DNA from: Leifsonia sp. PS1209
GTDB lineage: Bacteria > Actinomycetota > Actinomycetes > Actinomycetales > Microbacteriaceae
Length of the DNA: 64,000 nucleotides
Direction of reading: 5' to 3'
Assembly: GCF_012317045.1 (NCBI RefSeq)
Contig: NZ_CP051154.1
Location: 1,302,001-1,366,000 of the forward strand
In this document: positions 51,177 through 59,581 of the stretch, one piece after another
How the letters are laid out: each line of letters starts with the position of its first letter
Position numbering within the stretch: the stretch's first letter is position 1
Program-made: the position numbers and the translations under genes
Notes under the pieces: model-generated
Told to the model about the DNA's origin: nothing
Databases searched by the model: none
What the model saw: only the letters and a program-made list of their open reading frames with translations

Positions 51177-51213
51177 CCGCCTGCGTTCGTCGGCGAATTC
51201 GGTGTTCGTACCG

Positions 51214-52236
51214 CTATTGAACCACCGCGGGAGCGGCCGCGACAGGCAGTCCGGCCGCCGCCTGACGCGACGCCAGCTGTTCGCGCGCCTTCGCGAGCGC
51301 CGCCGCGTCCGCGCCTGCCGCTTCGAGCGCGAGCAGCCCCGCCCCGAGGATCGGCGCCGCCGTCACCAGCCGGATGCGCGCGAGCGGCGCGGTCTCGGAG
51401 AGCCCGGTCTCGATCGCGGACAGCAGCCGCGCATCCCGGGCGCCGATCACGCCGCCGCCGAGCACCACGGGCACCGGCCGGTCGAGCAGTTCCAGCCGCC
51501 GGAGCGTCGTCGCGGCGAACACCACGATCTCCTCCGCCTGCCGGTCGACGAGCGAGCCTGCCACCGCATCCCCAGCCCGCGCGGCGTCGAACACCGACGG
51601 CGCGATCCGGGAGAGGTCGCTGTTCGGGATGCGCTGGAAGTGCAGCGCCTCGATCACGTCGGTGACGCTGTCCAGCCCGTAGACCGCAGGGATGTCCGTG
51701 ACGAGCCTCGTCGCAGGCCCTCGCCCGTCCACCGCGCGCGCCGCGTGCCAGAGCGCCTGCTCGCCGAGGTGCCAGCCGCCTCCCCAGTCTCCGGACATGA
51801 TCCCGAGCGACGGGTAGCGCACAACGCGGCCGTCTCCGCGCACGCCGACGCAGTTGATGCCGGTGCCGCAGACCACGGCCACCGCATCCGGTTCGCTCGT
51901 GCCCGCGCGCAGCAGCGCGAACAGGTCGTTGTCGACCACCGCGTCCGCCCAGGCGTACCCGGCGATCCCGTCGCGGAACGCGGCGACCTCCGCCGGCAGG
52001 TCGAGCCCGGACAGATAGATGTTGGCCGCGGCGATCTGCCGCTGCCCGGTCTGCGCGAGCAGTTCCTCGATCAGGCCGTCGACCAGCGCGGCCGCCTCCG
52101 CCATCCCGATGATGTGCGGGCTGGAGGTGGTGCTGCGCGCGCTGGCGATCACGGTTCCGTCGAGGTCGATGGCTACGGCGTCCGTTTTCGACCCTCCGCC
52201 GTCGACCGCGATGGCGATCGGCCGCGCGTCGCTCAC
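51214..52236 (-). CDS. BadF/BadG-type sugar kinase (N-acetylglucosamine kinase-like)
   Basis: 340 residues, ASKHA fold. The phosphate-1 loop is VDGGGSKTDAVAID, phosphate 2 is VVCGTGINCVG, and SGDWGGGWHLGE and LGGGVIGARD (adenosine motif) follow. These match the eukaryote-type GlcNAc kinase/BcrAD group. The GTG start overlaps the glycosidase stop as GTGA. It ends the sugar operon 57962-51214. It may phosphorylate an imported sugar or disaccharide so that the GH4 enzyme, which prefers 6-phosphorylated substrates in many members, can act; this order is inferred. Confidence 0.9.
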   Translation of the reverse strand: MSDARPIAIAVDGGGSKTDAVAIDLDGTVIASARSTTSSPHIIGMAEAAALVDGLIEELLAQTGQRQIAAANIYLSGLDLPAEVAAFRDGIAGYAWADAVVDNDLFALLRAGTSEPDAVAVVCGTGINCVGVRGDGRVVRYPSLGIMSGDWGGGWHLGEQALWHAARAVDGRGPATRLVTDIPAVYGLDSVTDVIEALHFQRIPNSDLSRIAPSVFDAARAGDAVAGSLVDRQAEEIVVFAATTLRRLELLDRPVPVVLGGGVIGARDARLLSAIETGLSETAPLARIRLVTAAPILGAGLLALEAAGADAAALAKAREQLASRQAAAGLPVAAAPAVVQ

Positions 52237-53504
52237 TTCGCCCACGAGAGGTGGTCCCTGTTCCCGGCGATGAGCAGGTCGGTGAGCTTCTCCGCCTTCT
52301 CGTACTGCCCGACGAGGGGATGCGCGAGCATCGCCCGCACCACCCGCTCGCGTCCTCCGTGCACCGCGGCGTCCAGTGCCAGCCGCTCGTAGCCGGCGAC
52401 ATGCGAGACGAGCCCGCGGATGTCGTCCGGCAGCGGCTCGATCGGCAGCGCGGTCACCCCGTTCGCGCCGACCGTGGCCGGCACCTCGATCACGTGGTCG
52501 TCCGGCAGGAACGGCAGGGAGCCGTCGTTGCGCAGGTTGACCACCTGGGTGTCGCCGCGGTCGCTCGTGAGCGAGGCGATCAGGTCGACGGCCGCCTCCG
52601 AGTAGAAGGCGCCTCCGCGCTTCGCGAGCTGGTCCGGCTTGGTGTCGACGGCCGGGTCGGCGTAGAGCGCGAGCAGTGCGCGCTCGACCTCCTGCACGGC
52701 CTCCGCGCGGGTGGGGGAGCCGAGCTGTTCGCGCAGCACCTCGTCGTGCGCGTAGTAGTAGCGGAGGTAGTAGCTGGGGACGTTCCCGAGCATCCGGATG
52801 AGGGATGCGGGGAGTTCGATCTCCTCGGACAGCTCGGCCAGGTGCGTGGAGAGGAGGGCGGGGAGCGCATCCCTCGTCCCGGCTTCGTCCGTCACGTATG
52901 CCGCGCGCTCCCAGGTGAGGTGGTTCAGCCCGACGTGACCGAGCGTCACCTGCGTGTGGTCGACGCCGAGCAGGTTCGCGAAGCGCCGCTGGAAGCCGAT
53001 GGCCACGTTGCAGAGCCCGACGGCGCGGTGACCCTCCTGCAGCAGGGCGCGGGTGACGATGCCGACCGGGTTGGTGAAGTCGACGATCCAGGCGTCCGGC
53101 TTGGCGTGCGCGCGCACGACGTCGGCGACGCGCAGCACCACCGGCACCGTGCGGAGGGCCTTCGCGAAGCCGCCGGGACCGGTCGTCTCCTGCCCGATGC
53201 AGCCGCACTCGTGCGGGAAGGTCTCGTCTCCGTGCCGGGCGTTCTGGCCTCCGACGCGCAACTGGATCAGCACGGCGTCCGCATCGGAGACCCCGGCGAC
53301 GAGGTCGCTCGTCGGCACGATGCGGCCGGTGTGGCCCGCGGCGCGGAACATCCGTTCGCTCATCCCGCCGACCAGCCGCAGGCGGTCAGGGTCGGTGTCG
53401 ACGAGCCACAGCTCCTCGATGGGGAGGAGGTCGCGCATCCTGGCGAATCCGTCGATGAGTTCGGGGGTGTAGGTGGAGCCTCCACCGACGACTGCGAGTT
53501 TCAC
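52233..53504 (-). CDS. GH4-family 6-phospho-beta-glucosidase
   Basis: 423 residues. The NAD-binding start KLAVVGGGSTYTPELIDG is diagnostic for GH4. It also has GQETTGPGGFAKALRTVPV, the metal-ligand cysteine in GLCNVAIGFQR, and LGHVGLNHLTW. GH4 enzymes use NAD and Mn(II) in a redox-elimination mechanism on cytosolic 6-phospho-glycosides. The GTG at 53504 has AAGGGA 7 bases upstream and lies two bases after the permease stop. It is in the operon with the ABC importer and kinase rather than with a PTS. Confidence 0.94.
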   Translation of the reverse strand: MKLAVVGGGSTYTPELIDGFARMRDLLPIEELWLVDTDPDRLRLVGGMSERMFRAAGHTGRIVPTSDLVAGVSDADAVLIQLRVGGQNARHGDETFPHECGCIGQETTGPGGFAKALRTVPVVLRVADVVRAHAKPDAWIVDFTNPVGIVTRALLQEGHRAVGLCNVAIGFQRRFANLLGVDHTQVTLGHVGLNHLTWERAAYVTDEAGTRDALPALLSTHLAELSEEIELPASLIRMLGNVPSYYLRYYYAHDEVLREQLGSPTRAEAVQEVERALLALYADPAVDTKPDQLAKRGGAFYSEAAVDLIASLTSDRGDTQVVNLRNDGSLPFLPDDHVIEVPATVGANGVTALPIEPLPDDIRGLVSHVAGYERLALDAAVHGGRERVVRAMLAHPLVGQYEKAEKLTDLLIAGNRDHLSWAK

Positions 53505-53506
53505 TG

Positions 53507-54409
53507 CTATCCCTTCACGCCTGTGAGTGTGATGCCCTCGACGAAGACGCGTTGGGCGAAGAAGAAGATGAGGACGACGGGGATCGTGACGAGCATCGTC
53601 ATCGCCATCGTGAGTCCCCAGTCGGTGCCGTGCACCCCGCGGAACGACGCCAGCCCGTATGCCACCGGCCACGCGGCCGGGTTCTCCGACGTGTAGAGCA
53701 GCGGGCCGTAGTAGTCGTTCCACGAGTTGAAGAACATGAAGATCGCTGTCGCGGCGATGCCCGGCTTCGCCATCGGAAGCACCACGCGCCAGAGCACGCC
53801 GAACTCGCCGTTGCCGTCGATCCTCGCCGCGTCGGCGTACTCGCTCGGGATGGTGAGGAAGAACTGCCGGAGCAGGAAGATCGAGAACGCGTCGCCGAGC
53901 AGGTTCGGCAGGATCAACGGCCAGAGCGTGCCGGTCAGGTTGAGCTGCGACCACATCACGTAGATCGGGATGGCCGTGACCTGCGGGGGGAGCAGCATCG
54001 CGATGATGATCACCGTGAACAGCGCACCGGAGCCGCGGAACTTGATCTTGGCAAGCGCGTACGCGGCCGGGACGCTCGACACGAGCATGAAGGCCGTGGC
54101 GAGGATCGCGTACAGCGCCGAGTTGCCGAACCACTGCAGCAGCGGCACGGTCGTGAACACCTTCACGTAGTTGTCCCACTGGAACGGCTGCGGCCAGAGC
54201 GACGCGGTGAGCGTCTGCTCGCTCGACATCAGCGACGTGAGGAACACGAACACGATCGGTGCGGCGAACAGGATGCCGAGCGCGACGAGCACGATGTGCT
54301 CGGCGATCCAGGCCAGCACGCGCCTGCTGCGGAGCGACCGCGGGGTCGGGATGCGTCCCTGCCGCTGGGCGGGGGGAGCCTGCGGCTTGGTCAGGGTTGC
54401 GGAGGTCAT
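53507..54409 (-). CDS. Sugar ABC transporter permease (MalG type)
   Basis: 300 residues, six membrane segments. The coupling motif EYADAARIDGNGEFGVLWRV followed by VLPMAKPGIAATA is the classic EAA loop. The N-terminal 35 residues are cytosolic and basic. The ATG overlaps the stop of the MalF-type gene (ATGA). It imports an oligosaccharide or disaccharide together with the MalF-type permease and the lipoprotein. The operon has no ATPase gene, so a shared MsiK-like ATPase elsewhere is likely. Confidence 0.95.
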   Translation of the reverse strand: MTSATLTKPQAPPAQRQGRIPTPRSLRSRRVLAWIAEHIVLVALGILFAAPIVFVFLTSLMSSEQTLTASLWPQPFQWDNYVKVFTTVPLLQWFGNSALYAILATAFMLVSSVPAAYALAKIKFRGSGALFTVIIIAMLLPPQVTAIPIYVMWSQLNLTGTLWPLILPNLLGDAFSIFLLRQFFLTIPSEYADAARIDGNGEFGVLWRVVLPMAKPGIAATAIFMFFNSWNDYYGPLLYTSENPAAWPVAYGLASFRGVHGTDWGLTMAMTMLVTIPVVLIFFFAQRVFVEGITLTGVKG

Positions 54410-55383
54410 TGTGCGCCTTCCGGGGTGAACGCCTTGAAGCGGCGCAGCAGGAGGATGAGGATGACGGCGGCGACGACGAACAGCAGCACGGCGAGCGCGG
54501 ACGCGTATCCGAGCTGGTATGTGCCGAAGCCGCGCACGTAGAGCCACTGCGTGTACGTCAGCAGCGAGCCGTCCGGATAGCCGAGGTTGTTGCTGATGCC
54601 CTCGCCGATCACCGCTTTGCCGGAGGCGACCCCGGAGGCGACGGCCGCCTCCGTGAAGTACTGGATGGCCGCGATCACACCGGTGACCACCGAGAACAGC
54701 AGCACGGGGGCGATGCTCGGCAGCGTGACGTATCGCACCTTCTGCACGCCGTTCGCGCCGTCGAGGGATGCTGCTTCGTACTGCTCCTTGGAGACGTCGA
54801 GCAGGGCGGCGAGGAAGATGATCATGATGTCCCCCATCACCCACACGCCGAGGAGCACGAGCGACGGCTTCGACCACGCAGGGTCGTTGAACCAGAGCGG
54901 TCCCTGGATGCCGAAGAACTTGAGCACCTGGTTCACCGGTCCCGTTCCCGGGTTGAACAGGAACACGAACGCCACGACGCTCGCCACCGGCGGCACGAGC
55001 GCCGGCAGGTAGAACAGCGTCCGCCAGAATCCGGATGCGCGCTTCGCCCGGGCGAGCAGCCCGGCGATCAGCAGCGCGAACGCCACCTTCACCGGCACCC
55101 AGATCACGACGAACCAGAGCGTGTTGAGGGTGGCCTGCCAGACGTTCGGGTCCTGGGTGAACAGGTACTGGTAGTTGCGCAGGCCGATCCACTGCGGTGA
55201 CGACACGAGGTCGAACCGGGTGAACGAGTAGTAGACGGATGCGATCAGCGGGTACACGAAGAAGATCGCGAGGCCGAGCAGGGCCGGCGCGAGCAGCGCC
55301 AGCGTGACGAGCTTCCGCTTGGTGCGGGCCCGCGAGGGGCGGACGCGTGCCGCCCGCCCCTCCCGGAGTGCCGTTGTCGTCAT
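54406..55383 (-). CDS. Sugar ABC transporter permease (MalF type)
   Basis: 325 residues, six membrane segments after a basic N-terminus. The coupling loop is KEQYEAASLDGANGVQKVRY followed by VTLPSIAPVL. The ATG at 55383 lies two bases after the stop of the binding protein gene, so translation is coupled. It pairs with the MalG-type permease to form the membrane channel of a CUT1 importer. Confidence 0.95.
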   Translation of the reverse strand: MTTTALREGRAARVRPSRARTKRKLVTLALLAPALLGLAIFFVYPLIASVYYSFTRFDLVSSPQWIGLRNYQYLFTQDPNVWQATLNTLWFVVIWVPVKVAFALLIAGLLARAKRASGFWRTLFYLPALVPPVASVVAFVFLFNPGTGPVNQVLKFFGIQGPLWFNDPAWSKPSLVLLGVWVMGDIMIIFLAALLDVSKEQYEAASLDGANGVQKVRYVTLPSIAPVLLFSVVTGVIAAIQYFTEAAVASGVASGKAVIGEGISNNLGYPDGSLLTYTQWLYVRGFGTYQLGYASALAVLLFVVAAVILILLLRRFKAFTPEGAQ

Positions 55384-55385
55384 CG

Positions 55386-56723
55386 TTACGGACCGGTCGT
55401 CAGCGCGAGCGCGTCGTTGATCTGCTTGTCGACGTTCTTGAGTCCTGCCTGCAGGTCTCCGCCCTGGCTCTGGTACTTGTTCCAGAAGTCCTGGAACGAC
55501 TGCTGGTATCCGGCGCCGAGCGGGCTGGCCGGGGTGGTGGCGACATTCTTGTCCGACGCGATGTCGAGGAAGGTCTTGTACTGCTCGGAGACCTCGAGCT
55601 TCGGCGAGTTCAGCGCGTCTTTCGTGGTCGGCACGTTCTTGAGGCCGTTGGCGAGCTTGACGACGGCATCCGTGTCCGTGGTCAGGTACTTCAGCAGCGC
55701 CCAGGCGAGCTCCGGGTTCTTGGAGCCCTTCGAGATGCCGATGATGTTGCCCGTCATGTATCCGCCGCCGTACAGCTCGGTGTGGTCGTCCGCCGTCGGG
55801 AACGGCGCTGTGCCGTAGTCGAGGTTCTTCGCCTGGTCGGCGATGAAGGCGGTGCGGTACTCGCCGTCCATGTTCATGGCGACCTGGCCGGTCTGGAACG
55901 CGTTGTCGGCGGAGAACTCCTGGCCGAGACCGGAGGTGTACGTGTTCAGCTTGTCCCAGCCGATCTTGTCGACGTAGGCCTTCTGCCACTCCATCAGCTC
56001 GGTCCAGCCCTGGCTGGACGAGATCGCGCTCTTTCCGTCCGGCTTCAGCCACTCGGCTCCCGCCGCTGGGCCGTAGTGCGCTGCCGCGTTCTCGTACCAG
56101 CCCATCGTCGGGTTGAACCCGAGGGTCTTGATCGAGCCGTCCGGGTTGAACGTGGTCAGCTTCTCCGCCATCGACTCCAGCTCGGACAGCGTCTTGGGCG
56201 GTGCGGTGAACCCGGCCGCGGACAGCAGTGCCTTGTTGTAGTAGAGGCCGTAGACGTCGGCCAGCATGGGCATCGCGCAGCGGGTGCCCTTGAACTCGGT
56301 GTACGACTTCACGGTGGGCGAGAACTGGCTCATGTCCACCCCGTCGCGCTTGATCACCGTGTTGAGGCTGCGGAACGCGCCGTTGGAGCAGAAGTTGCCG
56401 ACGATGTCGGTGGAGTACGAGAGCCCGACGTCCACCTTGCTCCCGGTGGCGATGGCCTTCTGCAGCTTCTCGTCGTCCTGGCCGGAGTGCACCTCGACCT
56501 TGACCTTCGGGTTCTTCTTCTCGAAGTCGTCGACCACAGACTGGATGACCTTCGCCTCCCTGTCGGAGAAGAAGTGCCAGAACGAGACGGTGCCGGACAG
56601 CTCCTTCGGAGTGCTCGCGTCGAAGGAGGCGCTGCTGCCGCCGCCGGAGCATCCGGCGAGGGTCAGAGCCGCCGCCGCGGCGACCGCGACGGTGGCGATG
56701 ATGTGACGTTGACGGTGTTTCAC
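55386..56723 (-). CDS. Sugar-binding lipoprotein of ABC transporter
   Basis: 445 residues. The signal peptide ends at the lipobox LTLAGC (C25). Family 1 solute-binding features are GTVSFWHFFSDREAKVIQSV and, later, YGGGYMTGNIIGISKGSKNP and AWALLKYLTT. It captures the sugar outside the cell and passes it to the MalF/MalG pair. The GTG start at 56723 has GAGGAAC upstream; a frame from 56762 would put extra residues before the signal peptide. It is 57 bp downstream of the ROK gene. Confidence 0.95.
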   Translation of the reverse strand: MKHRQRHIIATVAVAAAAALTLAGCSGGGSSASFDASTPKELSGTVSFWHFFSDREAKVIQSVVDDFEKKNPKVKVEVHSGQDDEKLQKAIATGSKVDVGLSYSTDIVGNFCSNGAFRSLNTVIKRDGVDMSQFSPTVKSYTEFKGTRCAMPMLADVYGLYYNKALLSAAGFTAPPKTLSELESMAEKLTTFNPDGSIKTLGFNPTMGWYENAAAHYGPAAGAEWLKPDGKSAISSSQGWTELMEWQKAYVDKIGWDKLNTYTSGLGQEFSADNAFQTGQVAMNMDGEYRTAFIADQAKNLDYGTAPFPTADDHTELYGGGYMTGNIIGISKGSKNPELAWALLKYLTTDTDAVVKLANGLKNVPTTKDALNSPKLEVSEQYKTFLDIASDKNVATTPASPLGAGYQQSFQDFWNKYQSQGGDLQAGLKNVDKQINDALALTTGP

Positions 56724-56780
56724 GGGTGGTTCCTCACTGATTCCAGTTCGTGATGCGTGCAATGGACGGGTGGTGCTGTG

Positions 56781-57962
56781 TTACGCGGAGATCCTCGAGA
56801 CTTCGGCGAAGAGGGCGTTGCGCACCTCGGCGAGCAGGTGCTCTCGTGCGCCTCTGAGCACGGGATGGGCGGGGACGCCGGTTGCGACGACGGTGGACGA
56901 CCCCCAGGATGCGCGGAGCTCCGCGCTCACGAGCTCGGCGAGCCTGTCGCCGCCCGCGCGTCCTGTCGGCCCTCCGAGCACGACGAGTTCCGGGTCGAGC
57001 AGGGCGAGGACGGGGACGACCCCGACGGCGATGCGCGGCGCGAGTTCGGCGAGCAGCGCATCCCGGGCCGGCGAGCCGGGGATGGCCTCGACGGCGGCGG
57101 TGTAGTCGGCGGCGTGGATGCCGTGGCGCTCGGCCAGACGCGCGACGGTCGGGCCGCCGATCAGGTCTTGCAGGTCGTGGGCGTCCTGGTCGAGTTCGGC
57201 GGCGCTGCGGGGGATCGGCAGATAGCCGATCTCGCCAGCGCCTCCCGACGCACCCCGGTGGACAGAGCCGCCCTGGTCGACGGAGAGGCCGAGGCCGTCT
57301 CCCATCCAGAGCAGCGCGAAGCCGCCGGTGTCACGCCCGACGCCGTCCGTGCGCTCGGCGATGGCGGCGAGGTTGACGTCGTTGTCGATGTGCACGGAGA
57401 TGCCGAGAGCGTCTTCGAGGTGCGCGGTGATGCCCTGCATCGGCCAGCCGGGGAGCGTTTCGATGAACGTGAGCTCGTCGGTGCGGGGGTCGAGGGCGCC
57501 CTGCACGCCGACGCAGACGGCGCTGACCCTGTCGCTCGCGACGCCCGCCGCCTCGCACGCGCCGTCGATTGCGGCGCGCACGTCGGACTCCGGCGTGCGG
57601 TCAGGATCGGTCACCCGCAGGGGAGTGGCGGCGATGGGATGCTCCGTGCCGCTCGCGTCGACGACGGTGGAGCGGATCGTGGTCGCGTCGATGTCGACGG
57701 CGACGCCGAGCACCCGGTCGGTGCGTACGGCGTAGCTGGCCGCGTTCGGGCCGCGGCCACCTGACACCTCGCCCACCGCGTGGATGAGCCCGGCGGTTTC
57801 GAGCCGGGAGACCATCTGGGCCGCAGTCGGCTTGGAGAGGCCGGAGAGCTCGCCGATCCTGTTGCGGGTGAGCACCCCGTGCTCGAGCAGCAGGGACAGG
57901 GCTGTGCGGTCATTGGTCTCGCGGAGCCAGGAGGGGGTTCCCGGTACTGGTCTGGTGGCCAT
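56781..57962 (-). CDS. ROK-family transcriptional regulator
   Basis: 393 residues. Residues ~20-75 are a winged helix (LTRNRIGELSGLSKPTAAQM), and the rest is a sugar-kinase-like ROK domain with DIDATTIRSTVVD, HIDNDVNLAAIAE and GGAGEIGYLPI. The zinc-binding CxCGxxGC motif of sugar-kinase ROK proteins is absent, which fits a pure regulator. The ATG at 57962 has GAAGGGA 8 bases upstream; a start three codons earlier is possible. It leads the sugar operon and is divergent from RidA. It likely represses the operon until the sugar or its phosphate binds. Confidence 0.94.
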   Translation of the reverse strand: MATRPVPGTPSWLRETNDRTALSLLLEHGVLTRNRIGELSGLSKPTAAQMVSRLETAGLIHAVGEVSGGRGPNAASYAVRTDRVLGVAVDIDATTIRSTVVDASGTEHPIAATPLRVTDPDRTPESDVRAAIDGACEAAGVASDRVSAVCVGVQGALDPRTDELTFIETLPGWPMQGITAHLEDALGISVHIDNDVNLAAIAERTDGVGRDTGGFALLWMGDGLGLSVDQGGSVHRGASGGAGEIGYLPIPRSAAELDQDAHDLQDLIGGPTVARLAERHGIHAADYTAAVEAIPGSPARDALLAELAPRIAVGVVPVLALLDPELVVLGGPTGRAGGDRLAELVSAELRASWGSSTVVATGVPAHPVLRGAREHLLAEVRNALFAEVSRISA

Positions 57963-57999
57963 CGCGCACATCCCTTCGTTGGAACAATCGTGCGTGGTG

Positions 58000-58029
58000 A
58001 ATGTATCAGGAAAGTTTCTTAATAGTAAA
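58000..58029 (-). promoter_or_regulatory. Promoter and ROK-type operator of the sugar operon
   Basis: On the minus strand TTTACT, an 18-bp spacer and TACATT form a plausible promoter. Between them lies AGGAAAGTTTCTT (plus-strand 58008-58020), an imperfect copy of the AGGAAA-TTTCCT palindrome bound by many ROK regulators. The segment is sharply AT-rich against its surroundings. Confidence 0.6.
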
Positions 58030-58097
58030 GAGGCTGTTTCGATGTCGGGGGATGCGGGCACAATCGGACGCACGTATCGCGACGAGGGGAGCACGCC

Positions 58098-58487
58098 ATG
58101 ACCGCACGACCGACGCCCGTCGACCCGCCGGGCCTGCACGCCAGTCCGGCGTTCGCCCAGGGGATGCTCGTGGAGCAGGGGCGCACGCTCTACGTCGGCG
58201 GGCAGAACGGCACGGACGCAGAGGGAGCACTGCTCGACGGCCTGCAGGCGCAGACCGAGCAGGCGCTACGGAACGTCCTCGCCGTGCTCGCCGAGGCAGG
58301 CAGCGGCCCCGAGTACGTGGCCAAGCTCACCATCTATCTCGCGGTGGGCGTCGACCCCGGCGAGGCGTACGCGGCCACCGGCGCCGTGTGGGGAGCGCAC
58401 CGCACAGCGGTGACAGTGCTCTCCGTCACCCCGGCACGCGCAGGCGCGCTCGTCGAGATCGAAGCGGTGGCCGCCGTTCCCGACTGA
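58098..58487 (+). CDS. RidA-family protein (enamine/imine deaminase-like)
   Basis: 129 residues. It matches the YjgF/RidA fold (FAQGMLVEQGRTLYVGGQNG, QTEQALRNVLAVLAEAG, VYLTI-type AKLTIYLAVG). The late VTVLSVTPARAGALVEIEAVA lacks the conserved arginine in its usual R-x-x-V/P context (PARAG is near it). RidA proteins destroy reactive enamines. The ATG at 58098 opens the frame without a strong ribosome site. It is divergent from the ROK gene. Confidence 0.88.
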   Translation: MTARPTPVDPPGLHASPAFAQGMLVEQGRTLYVGGQNGTDAEGALLDGLQAQTEQALRNVLAVLAEAGSGPEYVAKLTIYLAVGVDPGEAYAATGAVWGAHRTAVTVLSVTPARAGALVEIEAVAAVPD

Positions 58488-58494
58488 TCCTGCT

Positions 58495-59490
58495 CTACCC
58501 GAAGGCGCGCGCGTGCTCAACCAGCCGGTCGAACGCGGTGTCGAGGTCCGGATCGAGACGCTGACGGGACGGATCGGCGAGGAACCACTCGACGATCTCG
58601 CCTGCACCCTTCGCGAACGGCACCGTCGCGCGGAACTCGGGCACGAGCGCCTTCACCTTGCTGTTGTCGAACACCATCGAGTTGGCCTTGTCGCCGATCA
58701 GACCGGGGCCGAGCTCCGGCACCACGGCCGCGATGGACTCGCTGGCGACGTGCACCAGCTCCGCCTCGACTCCCAGGCCCTCCGCGAGGTACGCGTAGAT
58801 CTCGTTCCAGGTCGGCGCCTCGTCCGACGTGATGTGGAACGCCTCGCCGACCGCCTCCGGGCGGCCGAGAAGGCCGACGTACGCGACGGCGAAGTCGGTG
58901 TTGTGCGTGATGGTCCAGAGGCTCGACCCGTCGCCGTGCACCACGACGGGGGCGCCGCGGCGCATCCTGGCCAGGTCGGTCCAGTGCCCGCTCGTCGGGA
59001 TCATCGTGCGGTCGTAGGTGTGCGACGGGCGCACGATCGTGATCGGGAACGCCCGCTCGCGGTACGCCTCGACGAGCAGGTCCTCGCAGGCGATCTTGTC
59101 GCGGGAGTACTGCCAGAACGGGTTGCGCAGGGGTGTCGACTCCGTCACCGGAAGGCGGGACGGCGGCGTCTGGTACGCCGAGGCCGAGCTGATGAACACG
59201 TACTGCCCGACCCGGCCCTCGAACAGCCGGAAATCGGTCTGGATGTGCTCGGGCGTAAAGGCCAGGAACTCCGACACCACGTCGAAGCTGCGCTCGCCGA
59301 GCACCGCGTGCACGCTCTCCGGCTCCCGGATGTCCGCGTGCAGCACCTCCACCCCGTCCGGGAGCGGCCGGATGCTCGAATTGCCGCGATTGATGACGGT
59401 CACCTCGTGTCCCGCCTCGAGAGATCTGGCGACGCAGGCCGAGCTGATGACCCCCGTGCCGCCGATGAAAAGTGACCGTGTCGCTGCCAT
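58495..59490 (-). CDS. NAD-dependent epimerase/dehydratase (extended SDR)
   Basis: 331 residues. The cofactor loop is FIGGTGVISSACV (GGTGxIS variant, as in atypical extended SDRs), and HADIRE gives the adenine-site aspartate. The catalytic motif YSRDK replaces YxxxK, with serines in ISSASAYQ. Typical products are reductases or epimerases of nucleotide sugars or flavonoid-like compounds. The ATG at 59490 follows AAGGAG. It is convergent with RidA (gap 7 bp) and divergent from the MscS gene. Confidence 0.92.
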   Translation of the reverse strand: MAATRSLFIGGTGVISSACVARSLEAGHEVTVINRGNSSIRPLPDGVEVLHADIREPESVHAVLGERSFDVVSEFLAFTPEHIQTDFRLFEGRVGQYVFISSASAYQTPPSRLPVTESTPLRNPFWQYSRDKIACEDLLVEAYRERAFPITIVRPSHTYDRTMIPTSGHWTDLARMRRGAPVVVHGDGSSLWTITHNTDFAVAYVGLLGRPEAVGEAFHITSDEAPTWNEIYAYLAEGLGVEAELVHVASESIAAVVPELGPGLIGDKANSMVFDNSKVKALVPEFRATVPFAKGAGEIVEWFLADPSRQRLDPDLDTAFDRLVEHARAFG

Positions 59491-59581
59491 GCGTACTCCT
59501 TCGTCGTCGACTTCCCCCGATGCATCAGCGTAGCCCGCGCGTACACTCCGGGGCACACCCGATCCCCGATAAGGAGCCCCC

